A stretch of 32,039 bases of DNA, taken from contig CANDGI010000038.1 of NCBI GenBank assembly GCA_947384285.1, forward strand, positions 1-32,039, read 5' to 3'. The translations under genes and the position numbers were made by a program. The DNA is from an uncultured Lachnospiraceae bacterium. GTDB taxonomy: Bacteria > Bacillota > Clostridia > Lachnospirales > Lachnospiraceae. Under the pieces are notes generated by a model. That model was not told where the DNA came from. It saw only the letters and a list, made by a program, of their open reading frames with translations, and did not search any database. Positions 1-7,713 of the stretch are shown piece by piece (positions within the stretch are counted from its first letter, which is position 1; each line of letters starts with the position of its first letter).

Positions 1-374
1 AGATAACTCCGAATTATCCATCAATTATGCAATATACCGAAAACCATAGAAAGAACAAAAAGACCACAAAACGCAGACTTTCATATTCCCAACCCAGGAA
101 GCCAACATGAAAAATCGATGAATTGAAAAAGTAAATTCCAGTGCAGGACTAAATTCCATCGTTCTTTAAAATTCAGCCTGGATTATGAGGTTTTTAACGT
201 AATGATTCCAGAAAGCTGTTATAATATAAGATGACTTTCTATAAAAAATCTGATTTCCGGACATGGTAAACAGGCTGCTGGAATCCTATGTGCGAGACTA
301 AATTCCACCAGCCATATTCCAAAAATGTCAAAAGTCTGCTTCCAGCCTGACAGCAGATTTTTATAAGTTAGTGA
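1..374. other. Gene-poor, eroded stretch with a degenerate direct repeat
   Basis: No convincing coding sequence is seen here. An 18-base segment at 141-158 recurs at 290-307 with two differences; both share GACTAAATTCCA. Each copy is followed, at different distances, by a similar AGCCTG segment. This may be a decayed end of the transposon remnant that follows, but no clean terminal inverted repeat or target duplication could be drawn. Confidence 0.35.
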
Positions 375-638
375 GCGGTTGAAACGGATCGGCTTAGGCG
401 TCAGGTTCACCTCGCCGGGTGAAATACGATTAAGCTGAAGTGCTTTCAAAGTATTTTCGCCGAATGACTACAATGCGGCGCCATAAGGTGTTTTTCCATC
501 CAGGCTTTTCCTGGGAGTGGAGCTGATATGGTTCACAATCAGATTCACGTCCCATTGAGTCAGATACTCAAAGCTTGTCCCTTTAGGGAGTACCATGCGC
601 AGCATAGTGCGGGCATTTTCCACGCGGAGCAGGGAATG
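375..638 (-). pseudogene. IS30-family transposase remnant (C-terminal part, in-frame stop)
   Basis: The minus strand encodes the typical end of an IS30-type DDE transposase: VENARTMLRMVLPKGTSFEY, then TQWDVNLIVNHI, STPRKSLDGKTPYGAAL, then after one TAG codon (468-470) the same frame continues with LKALQLNRISPGEVNLTPK. The stop interrupts what should be one continuous C-terminal domain. Homology begins near 638, and the N-terminal two thirds, including the first catalytic aspartates, are absent. No start codon, ribosome site or terminal repeats accompany it, so it is a dead relic. The family assignment rests on recognising the C-terminal motif, not on a search. The promoter of the next gene (678-704) lies beside its broken upstream edge. 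Confidence 0.7.
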
Positions 639-677
639 ATCTTGCCGCAAGCGTTTGTCTTTTTGCAGAATTTTTAT

Positions 678-704
678 TGTGATTTGTATGGAATATGGTA
701 TAAT
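678..704 (+). promoter_or_regulatory. Putative extended -10 promoter upstream of the MerR remnant and GH3 gene
   Basis: TATAAT at 699-704 is preceded by TG one base upstream (TGGTATAAT), an extended -10 element. A TTGTGA at 678-683 is a poor -35 with short spacing. It points towards the MerR remnant and the beta-glucosidase. Confidence 0.45.
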
Positions 705-806
705 TATTAGACAAAATATACAAAACATGTTGAAGACAAATGAAGTGTAGGAAGAAAAACTGTACAGTTGGCTGTTCGGTTTTACGAAAAATAGGAATAG
801 TGGGAC

Positions 807-1125
807 ATGTCTTTATTAAGATTCAGGAAGTGTGCAAGAGAACAGGGCTTTCAAAACGGAATATTGATTTTTATATGAAAGAGAAGCTGCTTCTGCCGGA
901 GATGAACGAAGAGAATGGTTATTATAATTTCTGTGAGGAAGACGGCCACACCGTTTGCTGATTGTGTGGGAACTTTGCAGAGCGGGCATGGCTATCTCGG
1001 CTGTCCGCTCAATTTTAAATACACCAGCTGTAACCAGATATTATCTGCGTCTTCATGTAAATCAGCTGAAAAAGGAAATCAAACACCAGGAGCAGATAGT
1101 TGGAAATTTGAAATTTTATTCATGA
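807..1125 (+). pseudogene. MerR-family transcriptional regulator, frameshifted
   Basis: The first frame reads FIKIQEVCKRTGLSKRNIDF then YMKEKLLLPEMNEENGYYNF, a MerR-type winged helix-turn-helix. It runs into a stop at 959-961. From 952 the next frame continues exactly where the family should: RLLIVWELCRAGMAISAVRS, then a charged helix (YLRLHVNQLKKEIKHQEQIV) typical of the MerR dimerisation coil, ending with TGA at 1123-1125. Removing one AC from CACAC (947-951) would restore EEDGH-RLLIVW, so a dinucleotide duplication is the simplest lesion. The start is also suspect: ATG at 807 is two bases out of frame with TTTATTAAG. The gene probably once regulated the adjacent beta-glucosidase. A sequencing error cannot be excluded. 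Confidence 0.75.
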
Positions 1126-1143
1126 CAGGGAGGAAATGAATCA

Positions 1144-3417
1144 ATGGAACAGAAAAAATTGAAAGACTTAATTTCACAAATGACATTAGAAGAAAAAGCC
1201 AGCCTGTGTTCCGGGCTTGATTTCTGGCATACGAAAGGGATTGAACGTCTTGGGATTCCATCAGGGATGGTGTCGGACGGACCCCACGGGCTTCGGAAGC
1301 AGGATCAGACGGCAGACCATCTTGGCATCAACGACAGCATCAAGGCAGTCTGCTTCCCAGCGGGATGCGCAACGGCTTCCAGCTTTGACAGGGATTTGCT
1401 TAGAAAGCTTGGAGAGACATTGGGGGAAGAGTGCCAGGCAGAAGATGTCAGTACAATCCTTGGGCCAGCCATGAACATCAAACGTTCTCCGCTGTGCGGG
1501 CGCAATTTTGAATATTATTCCGAGGATCCGCTTGTCTCAACGGAGATGGCAGGAGCCTTTGTACATGGGGTACAAAGCAAACATGTGGGAACCAGCCCCA
1601 AGCATTTTATGGCAAACAACCAGGAATACCACCGGATGACCAGTTCTTCCGAAATGGATGAGCGAACCATGCGGGAAATCTATCTTGCTTCTTTTGAAGG
1701 CATGGTTAGAAAAGAAAAACCATGGACCATCATGAATTCTTATAATAAGCTAAACGGCACATATTTGTGTGAAAACAAAGAAATGCTGATAGATATCCTG
1801 CGGAAGGAGTGGGGATTTGACGGCTATGTGATGACAGACTGGGGAGCCATGAATGAGCGTGTGGAGGCCTTGAAAGCAGGATGCAATCTGGAAATGCCGT
1901 CCTGCGGGGGAGCCACAGACGCAGAAATTGCAGCGGCAGTACAGGAAGGAGAGCTGGAAGAAGCGGTTCTTGATAAGCGTTGCGAGGAATTCCTGAACAT
2001 TATCTTCCGCTATGAGGAAAACCGTGAGAAAAAGGCGGTATTTCAACTGGAAAGAGATCATGGGATTGCCCGCCAGATGGAGGAAGAGTGCATGGTTCTT
2101 CTGAAAAATGAGGGAGCTATCCTTCCGCTGTCCGCCGAAAAAAAAGCGGCGTTTATCGGGAAATATGCGAAAGCCCCGCGGTATCAGGGTGGAGGAAGTT
2201 CCCACATCAACAGCTTTAAAGTGGAATCGGCAATGGACGCAATCGGATTCTGTGAAAAAGTAAAGGAAGAAAATATTATTTTTGCACAGGGGTATGATGA
2301 TGCAGAGGATGTGACAGACGAGGTTCTTTTGGCAGAAGCCGTAGAGGCAGCGAAGCATGCAGACGTTGCAGTTGTCTTTGCGGGGCTTCCAGACAATTTC
2401 GAATCGGAAGGCTACGACAGAAAACACATGGGCATGCCAGACTGCCAGAACCGGCTGATTGAGGCCGTGTCCAAAGTACAGCCCAATACCGTTGTGGTAC
2501 TTCACAATGGGGCGCCTGTGGAAATGCCCTGGATTGGGAAGGTCAAGGCTGTGCTGGAGGCTTACCTTGGCGGACAGGCGGTAGGCGGCGCCGTGGTCAA
2601 TGTGCTTTATGGAAATGCCAATCCCAGCGGACGACTGGCAGAGACTTTTCCCCTTCGGCTGCAGGATACCCCCTGCTATCTGAATTATGGGGGAGAGCAT
2701 GACAAGTCTGTATACTCGGAAGGCGTGTTTGTGGGATACCGCTATTATGCATCGAAGGATATGGAAGTGCTGTTTCCCTTTGGCCATGGATTATCTTATA
2801 CCACATTTTCTTATGAAAATGTGGCTGTAAACAAAGAAAAGATTACGGAAAGTGAGATGCTGACGGTAACCGTTGACGTGGCAAATACTGGAAAAATGGC
2901 AGGGAAAGAAGTTGTACAGCTTTATATATCCCCAAAAGGCGGGGCAGCCATCCGTCCGGTAAGGGAATTGAAAGCTTTTGAAAAAATTGAGCTGGCGCCG
3001 GGCGAGACGGGGAAAGTTCAGTTTACGTTAGACCGGAGGGCATTTGCATATTGGAGTACGCAGATTCATGGCTGGCATGTAGAGAGCGGAGAATATGAGA
3101 TTCAGATAGGGAAAAATGCACAGGATATCCTGCTTTCGTATCCAGTGGAAGTGGAATCTGAAGGACATATACCGAAGGTATTCAACATGAATTCTACCAT
3201 GGGGGAGATTCTGGCAGACCCAAAAGGAAAAGAAATCTTGGAACAGGCAATGGCAGGGACAGGAGCAGCGCAGGCAATGGCAGGGGACGGGGAGGCAATC
3301 AGTGGGGAGATGATGGCCGCCATGATGGAGGGAATGCCCCTTCGCCAGCTGGCTAGCTTTGTGCCGGGAGTGACAAAGGAGGCATTAAATCAACTGATTT
3401 CAGCGCTGAATGCGTAG
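1144..3417 (+). CDS. Glycoside hydrolase family 3 beta-glucosidase
   Basis: Predicted cytoplasmic exo-acting beta-glycosidase (757 aa), releasing terminal beta-linked glucose or a related sugar from oligosaccharides or plant glycosides. The N-terminal TIM-barrel domain contains KHFMANNQE and the GH3 nucleophile motif GYVMTDWGA, placing the catalytic Asp at residue 232. The second alpha/beta domain carries ESEGYDR (residues 420-426), a likely site of the acid/base Glu. PFGHGLSYTTF and the following VANTGKMAGKEVVQLYI mark the fibronectin III-like domain. The last 80 or so residues form an extra Ala/Met/Gly-rich helical tail common in clostridial GH3 enzymes. No signal peptide is present. AGGGAGG at 1127-1133 sets the ATG start. 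The exact sugar specificity cannot be read from sequence. Its final codons and stop are the first unit of a 62-bp tandem repeat. Confidence 0.93.
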   Translation: MEQKKLKDLISQMTLEEKASLCSGLDFWHTKGIERLGIPSGMVSDGPHGLRKQDQTADHLGINDSIKAVCFPAGCATASSFDRDLLRKLGETLGEECQAEDVSTILGPAMNIKRSPLCGRNFEYYSEDPLVSTEMAGAFVHGVQSKHVGTSPKHFMANNQEYHRMTSSSEMDERTMREIYLASFEGMVRKEKPWTIMNSYNKLNGTYLCENKEMLIDILRKEWGFDGYVMTDWGAMNERVEALKAGCNLEMPSCGGATDAEIAAAVQEGELEEAVLDKRCEEFLNIIFRYEENREKKAVFQLERDHGIARQMEEECMVLLKNEGAILPLSAEKKAAFIGKYAKAPRYQGGGSSHINSFKVESAMDAIGFCEKVKEENIIFAQGYDDAEDVTDEVLLAEAVEAAKHADVAVVFAGLPDNFESEGYDRKHMGMPDCQNRLIEAVSKVQPNTVVVLHNGAPVEMPWIGKVKAVLEAYLGGQAVGGAVVNVLYGNANPSGRLAETFPLRLQDTPCYLNYGGEHDKSVYSEGVFVGYRYYASKDMEVLFPFGHGLSYTTFSYENVAVNKEKITESEMLTVTVDVANTGKMAGKEVVQLYISPKGGAAIRPVRELKAFEKIELAPGETGKVQFTLDRRAFAYWSTQIHGWHVESGEYEIQIGKNAQDILLSYPVEVESEGHIPKVFNMNSTMGEILADPKGKEILEQAMAGTGAAQAMAGDGEAISGEMMAAMMEGMPLRQLASFVPGVTKEALNQLISALNA

Positions 3418-3553
3418 AGGGTTTTATTTGAGCGGCAAAGGAGGCATTAAATCAACTGATTTCAGCGCTGAATGCGTAGAGGGTTTTATTTGAGCGGCAA
3501 AAGAGGCATTAAATCAACTGATTTCAGCGCTGAATGCGTAGAATGTTTTATTT
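3374..3553. repeat. 62-bp tandem repeat, about 3 copies, starting inside the GH3 gene
   Basis: Units start at 3374, 3436 and 3498, each opening with CAAA(G/A)GAGGCATTAAA. The first lies in the last 44 bases of the GH3 gene and includes its TAG stop. The others are untranslated copies of the tail, and the last fades at the stop codon of the convergent recombinase. Each unit holds the 12-bp perfect palindrome TTCAGCGCTGAA. The copies are almost identical, so the duplication is recent. As 62 is not a multiple of three and each unit carries a stop, the protein is unchanged. Confidence 0.95.
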
Positions 3554-4472
3554 ATATGCAAAAATCTTTTCGCGGATGCTTCGTAGCAAGGATATCCCGC
3601 TGTTTCGCCACCGCCACATGGGTATAAATCTCTGTAATATTAATCGAGCTGTGCCCAAGCATTTCCTGGATATACCGGATATCAACATCCGCTTCCAGAA
3701 GGCTTGTTGCAAAGGTATGGCGGAACATGTGGGGCGTGATATGCAGATCTATGGAAGCAAGGGCAGTGTACTTGTTTATCATCCTGCGCACTGCCTGATC
3801 CGATAATGCTGTTCCAGATTGGTTTGTAAAAAACCGGCGGCAGGACTGGATTTCTTTGTGAAAGCTGTCCCGGTATTCTTCCAGGATACGGATAACGGCT
3901 GCATTTCCAATTTGGATGCGCCGTTCCTTATCCCCTTTCCCGTAAATCAAAATGATTCCATCGTATAAATTTACATCTTCATCCTTCAACGTACAAAGCT
4001 CTGATATCCGCATGCCCGTGGAAAATAGAAGCTCCACAACAGCGGCGTCCCGCAGGGCATTTCTTTTCTGATAGTCGGTTTTTGCATAGTTCCGCTGGCG
4101 GTAAATGGTGGCAAGGAATGTTTCAACCGTGTGCAGAGGTATGGTTTTTGGCAGTATCACAGGCTCCCGGAACCGTATCTGTATTTTGTTGAAAGGATTC
4201 CGGTCGATGATTTCTTTGTATTCGAAGTAGTGGAAGAGAGCTTTGACCGATGCAATCTTGCGTTTGGCGGTTCTGGGCTTGTACTGCTGGTGGAGTATGG
4301 TGATATATTTTTCTAGTATGTCGGAAGTGATTTCCGACGCATCTGCCGCGGCGGTTTGTTCCGAAAACTGTCTTAAGTCAATCCGATAGGCTTTTAAGGT
4401 TTTTTCATCCAGGCATTTTTGGGATGCGCAAAAGTCCAGATAATCTTTCATGTGTGTCTGCAAATTTTTCAT
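3552..4472 (-). CDS. Tyrosine recombinase/integrase (XerC/XerD-like), intact
   Basis: Site-specific DNA recombinase of 306 aa. The N-terminal SAM-like core-binding domain covers about residues 5-90 and the catalytic domain about 110-300. All catalytic residues are visible: Arg155 (STGMRISEL), Lys179 or 182 (YGKGDKER), His248 and Arg251 (HMFRHTFA), His274 (MLGHSS) and nucleophile Tyr283 (EIYTHV). The start at 4472 is chosen because AAAGGAG lies about 8 bases upstream; a longer frame to 4514 has no ribosome site. It stands alone, convergent with the GH3 gene, with no obvious att or inverted repeats or phage genes nearby. It could be a stray integrase, a DNA-inversion enzyme, or a substitute for the truncated XerD at 20644. 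Confidence 0.9.
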   Translation of the reverse strand: MKNLQTHMKDYLDFCASQKCLDEKTLKAYRIDLRQFSEQTAAADASEITSDILEKYITILHQQYKPRTAKRKIASVKALFHYFEYKEIIDRNPFNKIQIRFREPVILPKTIPLHTVETFLATIYRQRNYAKTDYQKRNALRDAAVVELLFSTGMRISELCTLKDEDVNLYDGIILIYGKGDKERRIQIGNAAVIRILEEYRDSFHKEIQSCRRFFTNQSGTALSDQAVRRMINKYTALASIDLHITPHMFRHTFATSLLEADVDIRYIQEMLGHSSINITEIYTHVAVAKQRDILATKHPRKDFCI

Positions 4473-4649
4473 AATGAATTTCTCCTTTGTAAAAATTTTC
4501 CTGCGGGCTGCCATCAGGCAGAAGCGCCAGTGTGGGATTTCGCCTGATAAAGATATATTGTAAACGCATTTTCAAAAAAAGGAAATCCGGGATACAGCCA
4601 TAAGAACAGAGTTCAAAGGACTTCTAGCATGGAGTTTTGATTGGAATTC
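4473..4649. other. Spacer upstream of the recombinase, nothing recognised
   Basis: The strand serving the recombinase contains its ribosome site (near 4480). No clear promoter, repeat or gene was seen. Confidence 0.4.
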
Positions 4650-4915
4650 TGGAAGTGAAAAGCCGATGGGCATTTCCTCCAACCGGGAAATGGGGAAGGC
4701 TGTGCAGATATCCTTGTGGAACCGGATACCAGGGATATGGGCATTATCATAGAAGTAAATACGCCCATGACGGAAATCTGGATGCTGCATGAAGGAAAGC
4801 ATTAAAGCAGATAGAATACACAAAGTATGAGGACGGACTGGAAGACGACGGGGTAGAGAATATCTTAAAATATGGGATTGGCTGCTATAAAAACGGTGTA
4901 AGGACATGCTGGTGA
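4650..4915 (+). pseudogene. Remnant of an AAA-ATPase-like/PD-(D/E)XK nuclease-family protein
   Basis: Three frame-shifted pieces together resemble the C-terminal nuclease-like domain of the AAA-ATPase_like/PDDEXK_9 proteins common in Lachnospiraceae. They are ISSNREMGKA (near 4667-4696), CADILVEPDTRDMGIIIEVN (4701-4760), and ALKQIEYTKYEDGLEDDGVE followed by NILKYGIGCYKNG (4799-4915). The order and spacing match the family. The frames do not join, and the usual E-x-K active-site Lys is Asn (EVN). The ATPase half is missing. No start or ribosome site is evident. This is a decayed relic, not an expressed gene. Confidence 0.6.
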
Positions 4916-4999
4916 ACGGTGCCCATTAAAATGTAGTATGGGCGTCAATTTAACGATAGTTGATAAGATCAATGAATAATGAAAGAGAGCTTACCCGCA

Positions 5000-5052
5000 G
5001 CGGAAGCGTTCGTTAAAGGGTCTAAAGGACAGATCTTTTAACGGCCGCTTTT
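5000..5052 (+). terminator. Possible stem-loop terminator relic
   Basis: GCGG (5000-5003) and GTTAAAGG (5012-5019) can pair imperfectly with CTTTTAAC and CCGC (to 5048), followed by TTTT. No intact gene precedes it, so it may belong to the decayed gene upstream. Confidence 0.3.
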
Positions 5053-5134
5053 GTCATGGTTGTAAGCAGGAGGCATATTTTGGTTTGGGACATTGCCATG
5101 ACTGTGGACTGTTGTATTCCGTCCAGATGCGGTA

Positions 5135-5163
5135 TTGTAATGGCAAATCCGAAATGATATAAT
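5135..5163 (+). promoter_or_regulatory. Sigma-A-type promoter for lipoprotein-MATE operon
   Basis: TTGTAA (5135-5140), a 17-base spacer and TATAAT (5158-5163) lie 50 bases before the lipoprotein start. This is a good vegetative promoter match. Confidence 0.65.
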
Positions 5164-5213
5164 CATACGGAGAACTCTATGGCAAAACCATGTGGGAAGG
5201 AAAAGGTGATAAA

Positions 5214-6200
5214 ATGAAAAAGAAATGTTTCTTAGGGGCATTGCTGGCAGTTTTTGTGATGCTCCTGTGTTCTGGCTGCGGAGTGGAGCAAAGCATTACC
5301 ATCCGTAAGGATCTCTCCTCCAGGATTTTGGTGAAATATTATACAACCAGCCAGGAGGAGGCGGCAGTGGCAGAAGCATTGGACGGTGTCGCTTATGAAC
5401 AGTTAATGAAGGAGACGGGCTGCACTTATGCAGGAACAGAGGAATTAGGCGGGGTTTCCCACAATGTCTACCAGCTGGCACAGAAAATGTCAAAGGCAGA
5501 AACAAAGGAATCTTTTGCTGTACTGAATACACATCAGGCAGTATTGGGAATGGAGGATGTGCAGGAGATGTCAGATGAGCTTGTGGGAGGGGAGGAGTTT
5601 CCAGAAAATCTGAATTTTCTACAGGAAGGCCATGTAATGTTAAAGATTAAATATCCCTTCCCGGTGTACAAAGCCAATGGAACATTACAGCCGGACGGAT
5701 ACACGGTGCAGTATTCCATGGATGACATGAAAGCCAGCGGGAGAATTTATGCCGTGGACAGCAAGAAAATTGCGAATGCCAGGAAATGTACCATAAGCGG
5801 CGTGAAAAACAAGGGCTGCTACCGGAAAACGAAAAAAGTGAAGATTTCCTCTGAGGGAGTCATTACAGGTGTGGCAGTCAATGGGGAGAGCTATCCCTTG
5901 AATGAATATGAGGCAAGCCAGGATGGGACATACAAGATAACGGTAAAGCTCCTTTCGGGAAGCGTGAAAAATCTCCAGTTTATCATTGATAAGACCAAGC
6001 CGACCACCAGCGTCAAGGCAAAATCATATCGGAATAAAGTGAGAATTTCCTTCCAGGATAAGACTTCCGGCGTCAAGCAGGCAGTTCTTGACGGAAAGAA
6101 AATCAAGAATGGAACCGTGGTATCCCAGAAGGGAAATCATTTATTAAAGATTACAGACCGGGCGGGAAATGTAAGGTCTGTGAAATTTTCTGTGAAATAG
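5214..6200 (+). CDS. Predicted lipoprotein with LppM-like N-terminal and Ig-like C-terminal regions
   Basis: The 328-aa product starts MKKKCFLGALLAVFVMLLCS and has a lipobox ending SGC, so it should be lipidated on Cys and anchored outside the membrane. AGGTGAT seven bases upstream fixes the start at 5214 rather than 5190. The first half after the Cys (GVEQSITIRKDLSSRI) resembles LppM-like/DUF3153 lipoprotein domains. The second half is Lys-rich, and its last 70 residues (TKPTTSVKAKSYRNKVRISF, ITDRAGNVRSVKFSV) look like a bacterial Ig-like beta-sandwich repeat. Ten bases separate it from the MATE gene, so they are probably co-transcribed. Function unknown; domain names are pattern-based. Confidence 0.8.
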   Translation: MKKKCFLGALLAVFVMLLCSGCGVEQSITIRKDLSSRILVKYYTTSQEEAAVAEALDGVAYEQLMKETGCTYAGTEELGGVSHNVYQLAQKMSKAETKESFAVLNTHQAVLGMEDVQEMSDELVGGEEFPENLNFLQEGHVMLKIKYPFPVYKANGTLQPDGYTVQYSMDDMKASGRIYAVDSKKIANARKCTISGVKNKGCYRKTKKVKISSEGVITGVAVNGESYPLNEYEASQDGTYKITVKLLSGSVKNLQFIIDKTKPTTSVKAKSYRNKVRISFQDKTSGVKQAVLDGKKIKNGTVVSQKGNHLLKITDRAGNVRSVKFSVK

Positions 6201-6210
6201 AGGAATCCCA

Positions 6211-7569
6211 ATGAAAAGAAAATCATATGAAATCGATATGTGCAACGGCTCCTTATTGCCAAAAATCCTGCTGTTTTCCATACCCCTTATGATGTCAAGC
6301 ATCTTGCAGCTTTTGTTTAACGCGGCGGATATGGTTGTGGTGGGAAGGTTCGCAGGAAACTCTGCGCTGGCGGCGGTAGGAGCCAATGCTTCCCTGATTA
6401 ATCTTTTGACAAACCTGTTCATCGGGTTTTCCGTAGGGGCAAATGTGTTGGTTGCAAGGTTTTACGGTGCAAAAAAGGAAAAGGAAATCAGTGAGACGGT
6501 GCACAGTGCCATTGTGTTAAGCTTTTTTTGCGGCTTGGGGCTGATGGTTTTTGGGATGATTGTGGCACCCCGGATTTTGGAGCTGATGGGAACGCCCCAT
6601 GATGTGCTTGACCAGGCGGTTTTGTATATCAGAATTTATTTTGCAGGAATGCCGGTGATTCTTTTATATAATTTCGGCAGTGCGATTTTAAGGGCGGTAG
6701 GAGATACCCAAAGGCCTTTGTACTATTTATCTGCAGCAGGTATGATTAACATTATTTTGAATTTGATTTTTGTCATAGGATTTCATCTGGGTGTGGCAGG
6801 GGTGGCATTGGCCACTGTGATTTCCCAGATTGTATCGGCATTTCTGATCCTTCGCTGCATGTCTAAGATGGAAGGCGGCTGCCAGGTGGAGTGGAAGAAG
6901 CTGCGCATGAAGAAGGAAAAGGTAGTGCAGATTGTGCGCATTGGTTTTCCGGCAGGATTGCAGGGAACGGTGTTTTCCCTGTCAAATGTGCTGATCCAGT
7001 CTTCCGTGAATTCCTTTGGCTCTGTGGCTATGGCGGGAAATACAGCGGCATCCAATATTGAAGGATTTATTTACATGGCAATGAACTCTTACCACCAGAC
7101 TGCCCTAAGCTTTACCAGCCAGAATTTCGGGGCAGGCAATTTTAAGCGGATTGGGAAGGTTTTGGCGGAATGCCTTGCCATGGTGGCAGGAGTAGGCCTT
7201 CTCATGGGCTGGGCAGCTTATCTGTGTGGAAACCAGCTTTTGGGCATTTATTCTTCTGACCCGGGGGTGATTGAGGTGGGGCTGATGCGTTTATCTGTCA
7301 TATGCACCACCTATTGCCTGTGCGGGATTATGGATGTGCTGGTAGGAGCCCTTCGGGGGCTGGGATATGCAGTTATGCCCATGATTGTGTCGCTGGTAGG
7401 AGCCTGCGGATTTCGGATTTTATGGATTTTTACAGTGTTCCAGTGGCGCCGCAGCCTGCTGTCCCTCTATATTTCCTATCCGGTGTCCTGGGCATTGACC
7501 GGAGGGGTCCATATGATTTGTTTTCTTTGGGTAAGAAAGAAGCAGGCAGTTTCCTTGGGAATGAAATAG
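6211..7569 (+). CDS. MATE family efflux transporter
   Basis: Twelve-helix multidrug and toxin extrusion protein (452 aa), expected to export cationic compounds by Na+ or H+ antiport across the cell membrane. The two MATE repeats are visible. The first opens LLPKILLFSIPLMMSSILQL and contains NAADMVVVGRFAG; the second opens IVRIGFPAGLQGTVFSLSNV and contains ALSFTSQNFGAGN. Length is normal for the family (about 450). AGAGGA lies six bases upstream of the ATG. It follows the lipoprotein by ten bases. The substrate cannot be inferred. Confidence 0.92.
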   Translation: MKRKSYEIDMCNGSLLPKILLFSIPLMMSSILQLLFNAADMVVVGRFAGNSALAAVGANASLINLLTNLFIGFSVGANVLVARFYGAKKEKEISETVHSAIVLSFFCGLGLMVFGMIVAPRILELMGTPHDVLDQAVLYIRIYFAGMPVILLYNFGSAILRAVGDTQRPLYYLSAAGMINIILNLIFVIGFHLGVAGVALATVISQIVSAFLILRCMSKMEGGCQVEWKKLRMKKEKVVQIVRIGFPAGLQGTVFSLSNVLIQSSVNSFGSVAMAGNTAASNIEGFIYMAMNSYHQTALSFTSQNFGAGNFKRIGKVLAECLAMVAGVGLLMGWAAYLCGNQLLGIYSSDPGVIEVGLMRLSVICTTYCLCGIMDVLVGALRGLGYAVMPMIVSLVGACGFRILWIFTVFQWRRSLLSLYISYPVSWALTGGVHMICFLWVRKKQAVSLGMK

Positions 7570-7574
7570 GGATA

Positions 7575-7603
7575 TTGATTTTTGGCTGTTAAAATTATAT
7601 AAT
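7575..7603 (+). promoter_or_regulatory. Putative promoter for pepF
   Basis: TTGATT (7575-7580), 17 bases, then TATAAT (7598-7603). It starts just after the MATE stop codon and would give pepF a leader of roughly 100 bases containing the stem-loop at 7615-7647. Confidence 0.5.
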
Positions 7604-7614
7604 AAATGAAAATA

Positions 7615-7647
7615 AAAGGCGGCAGTTCCCGGTGGGGCGCTGCCTTT
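7615..7647 (+). terminator. Stem-loop between MATE and pepF (terminator or leader hairpin)
   Basis: AAAGGCGGC (7615-7623) pairs with GCTGCCTTT (7639-7647), with one G-U pair. The T run is only three bases long. It may terminate the MATE transcript, or act as a leader hairpin if the promoter at 7575-7603 is real. Confidence 0.4.
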
Positions 7648-7713
7648 CAAGTGTAAACGCTGTTTGCACAAAGGGTGCAGGCAGGATGCCAAAAATTTAA
7701 AGGAGCGCATATT

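Noticed and set aside
1750-2787. 345-codon open frame antisense to the GH3 gene
   Set aside because: It is a mirror frame of a well-conserved gene, has no recognisable domain or ribosome site, and its composition is what the opposite strand of a coding region gives.
3374-3553. 62-bp array as a CRISPR array
   Set aside because: Units are directly adjacent with no unique spacers, and the unit is part of a coding sequence.
4572-4907. 111-codon minus-strand frame between the recombinase and lipoprotein genes
   Set aside because: The opposite strand shows recognisable nuclease-family fragments in the same bases, so this frame is a shadow.
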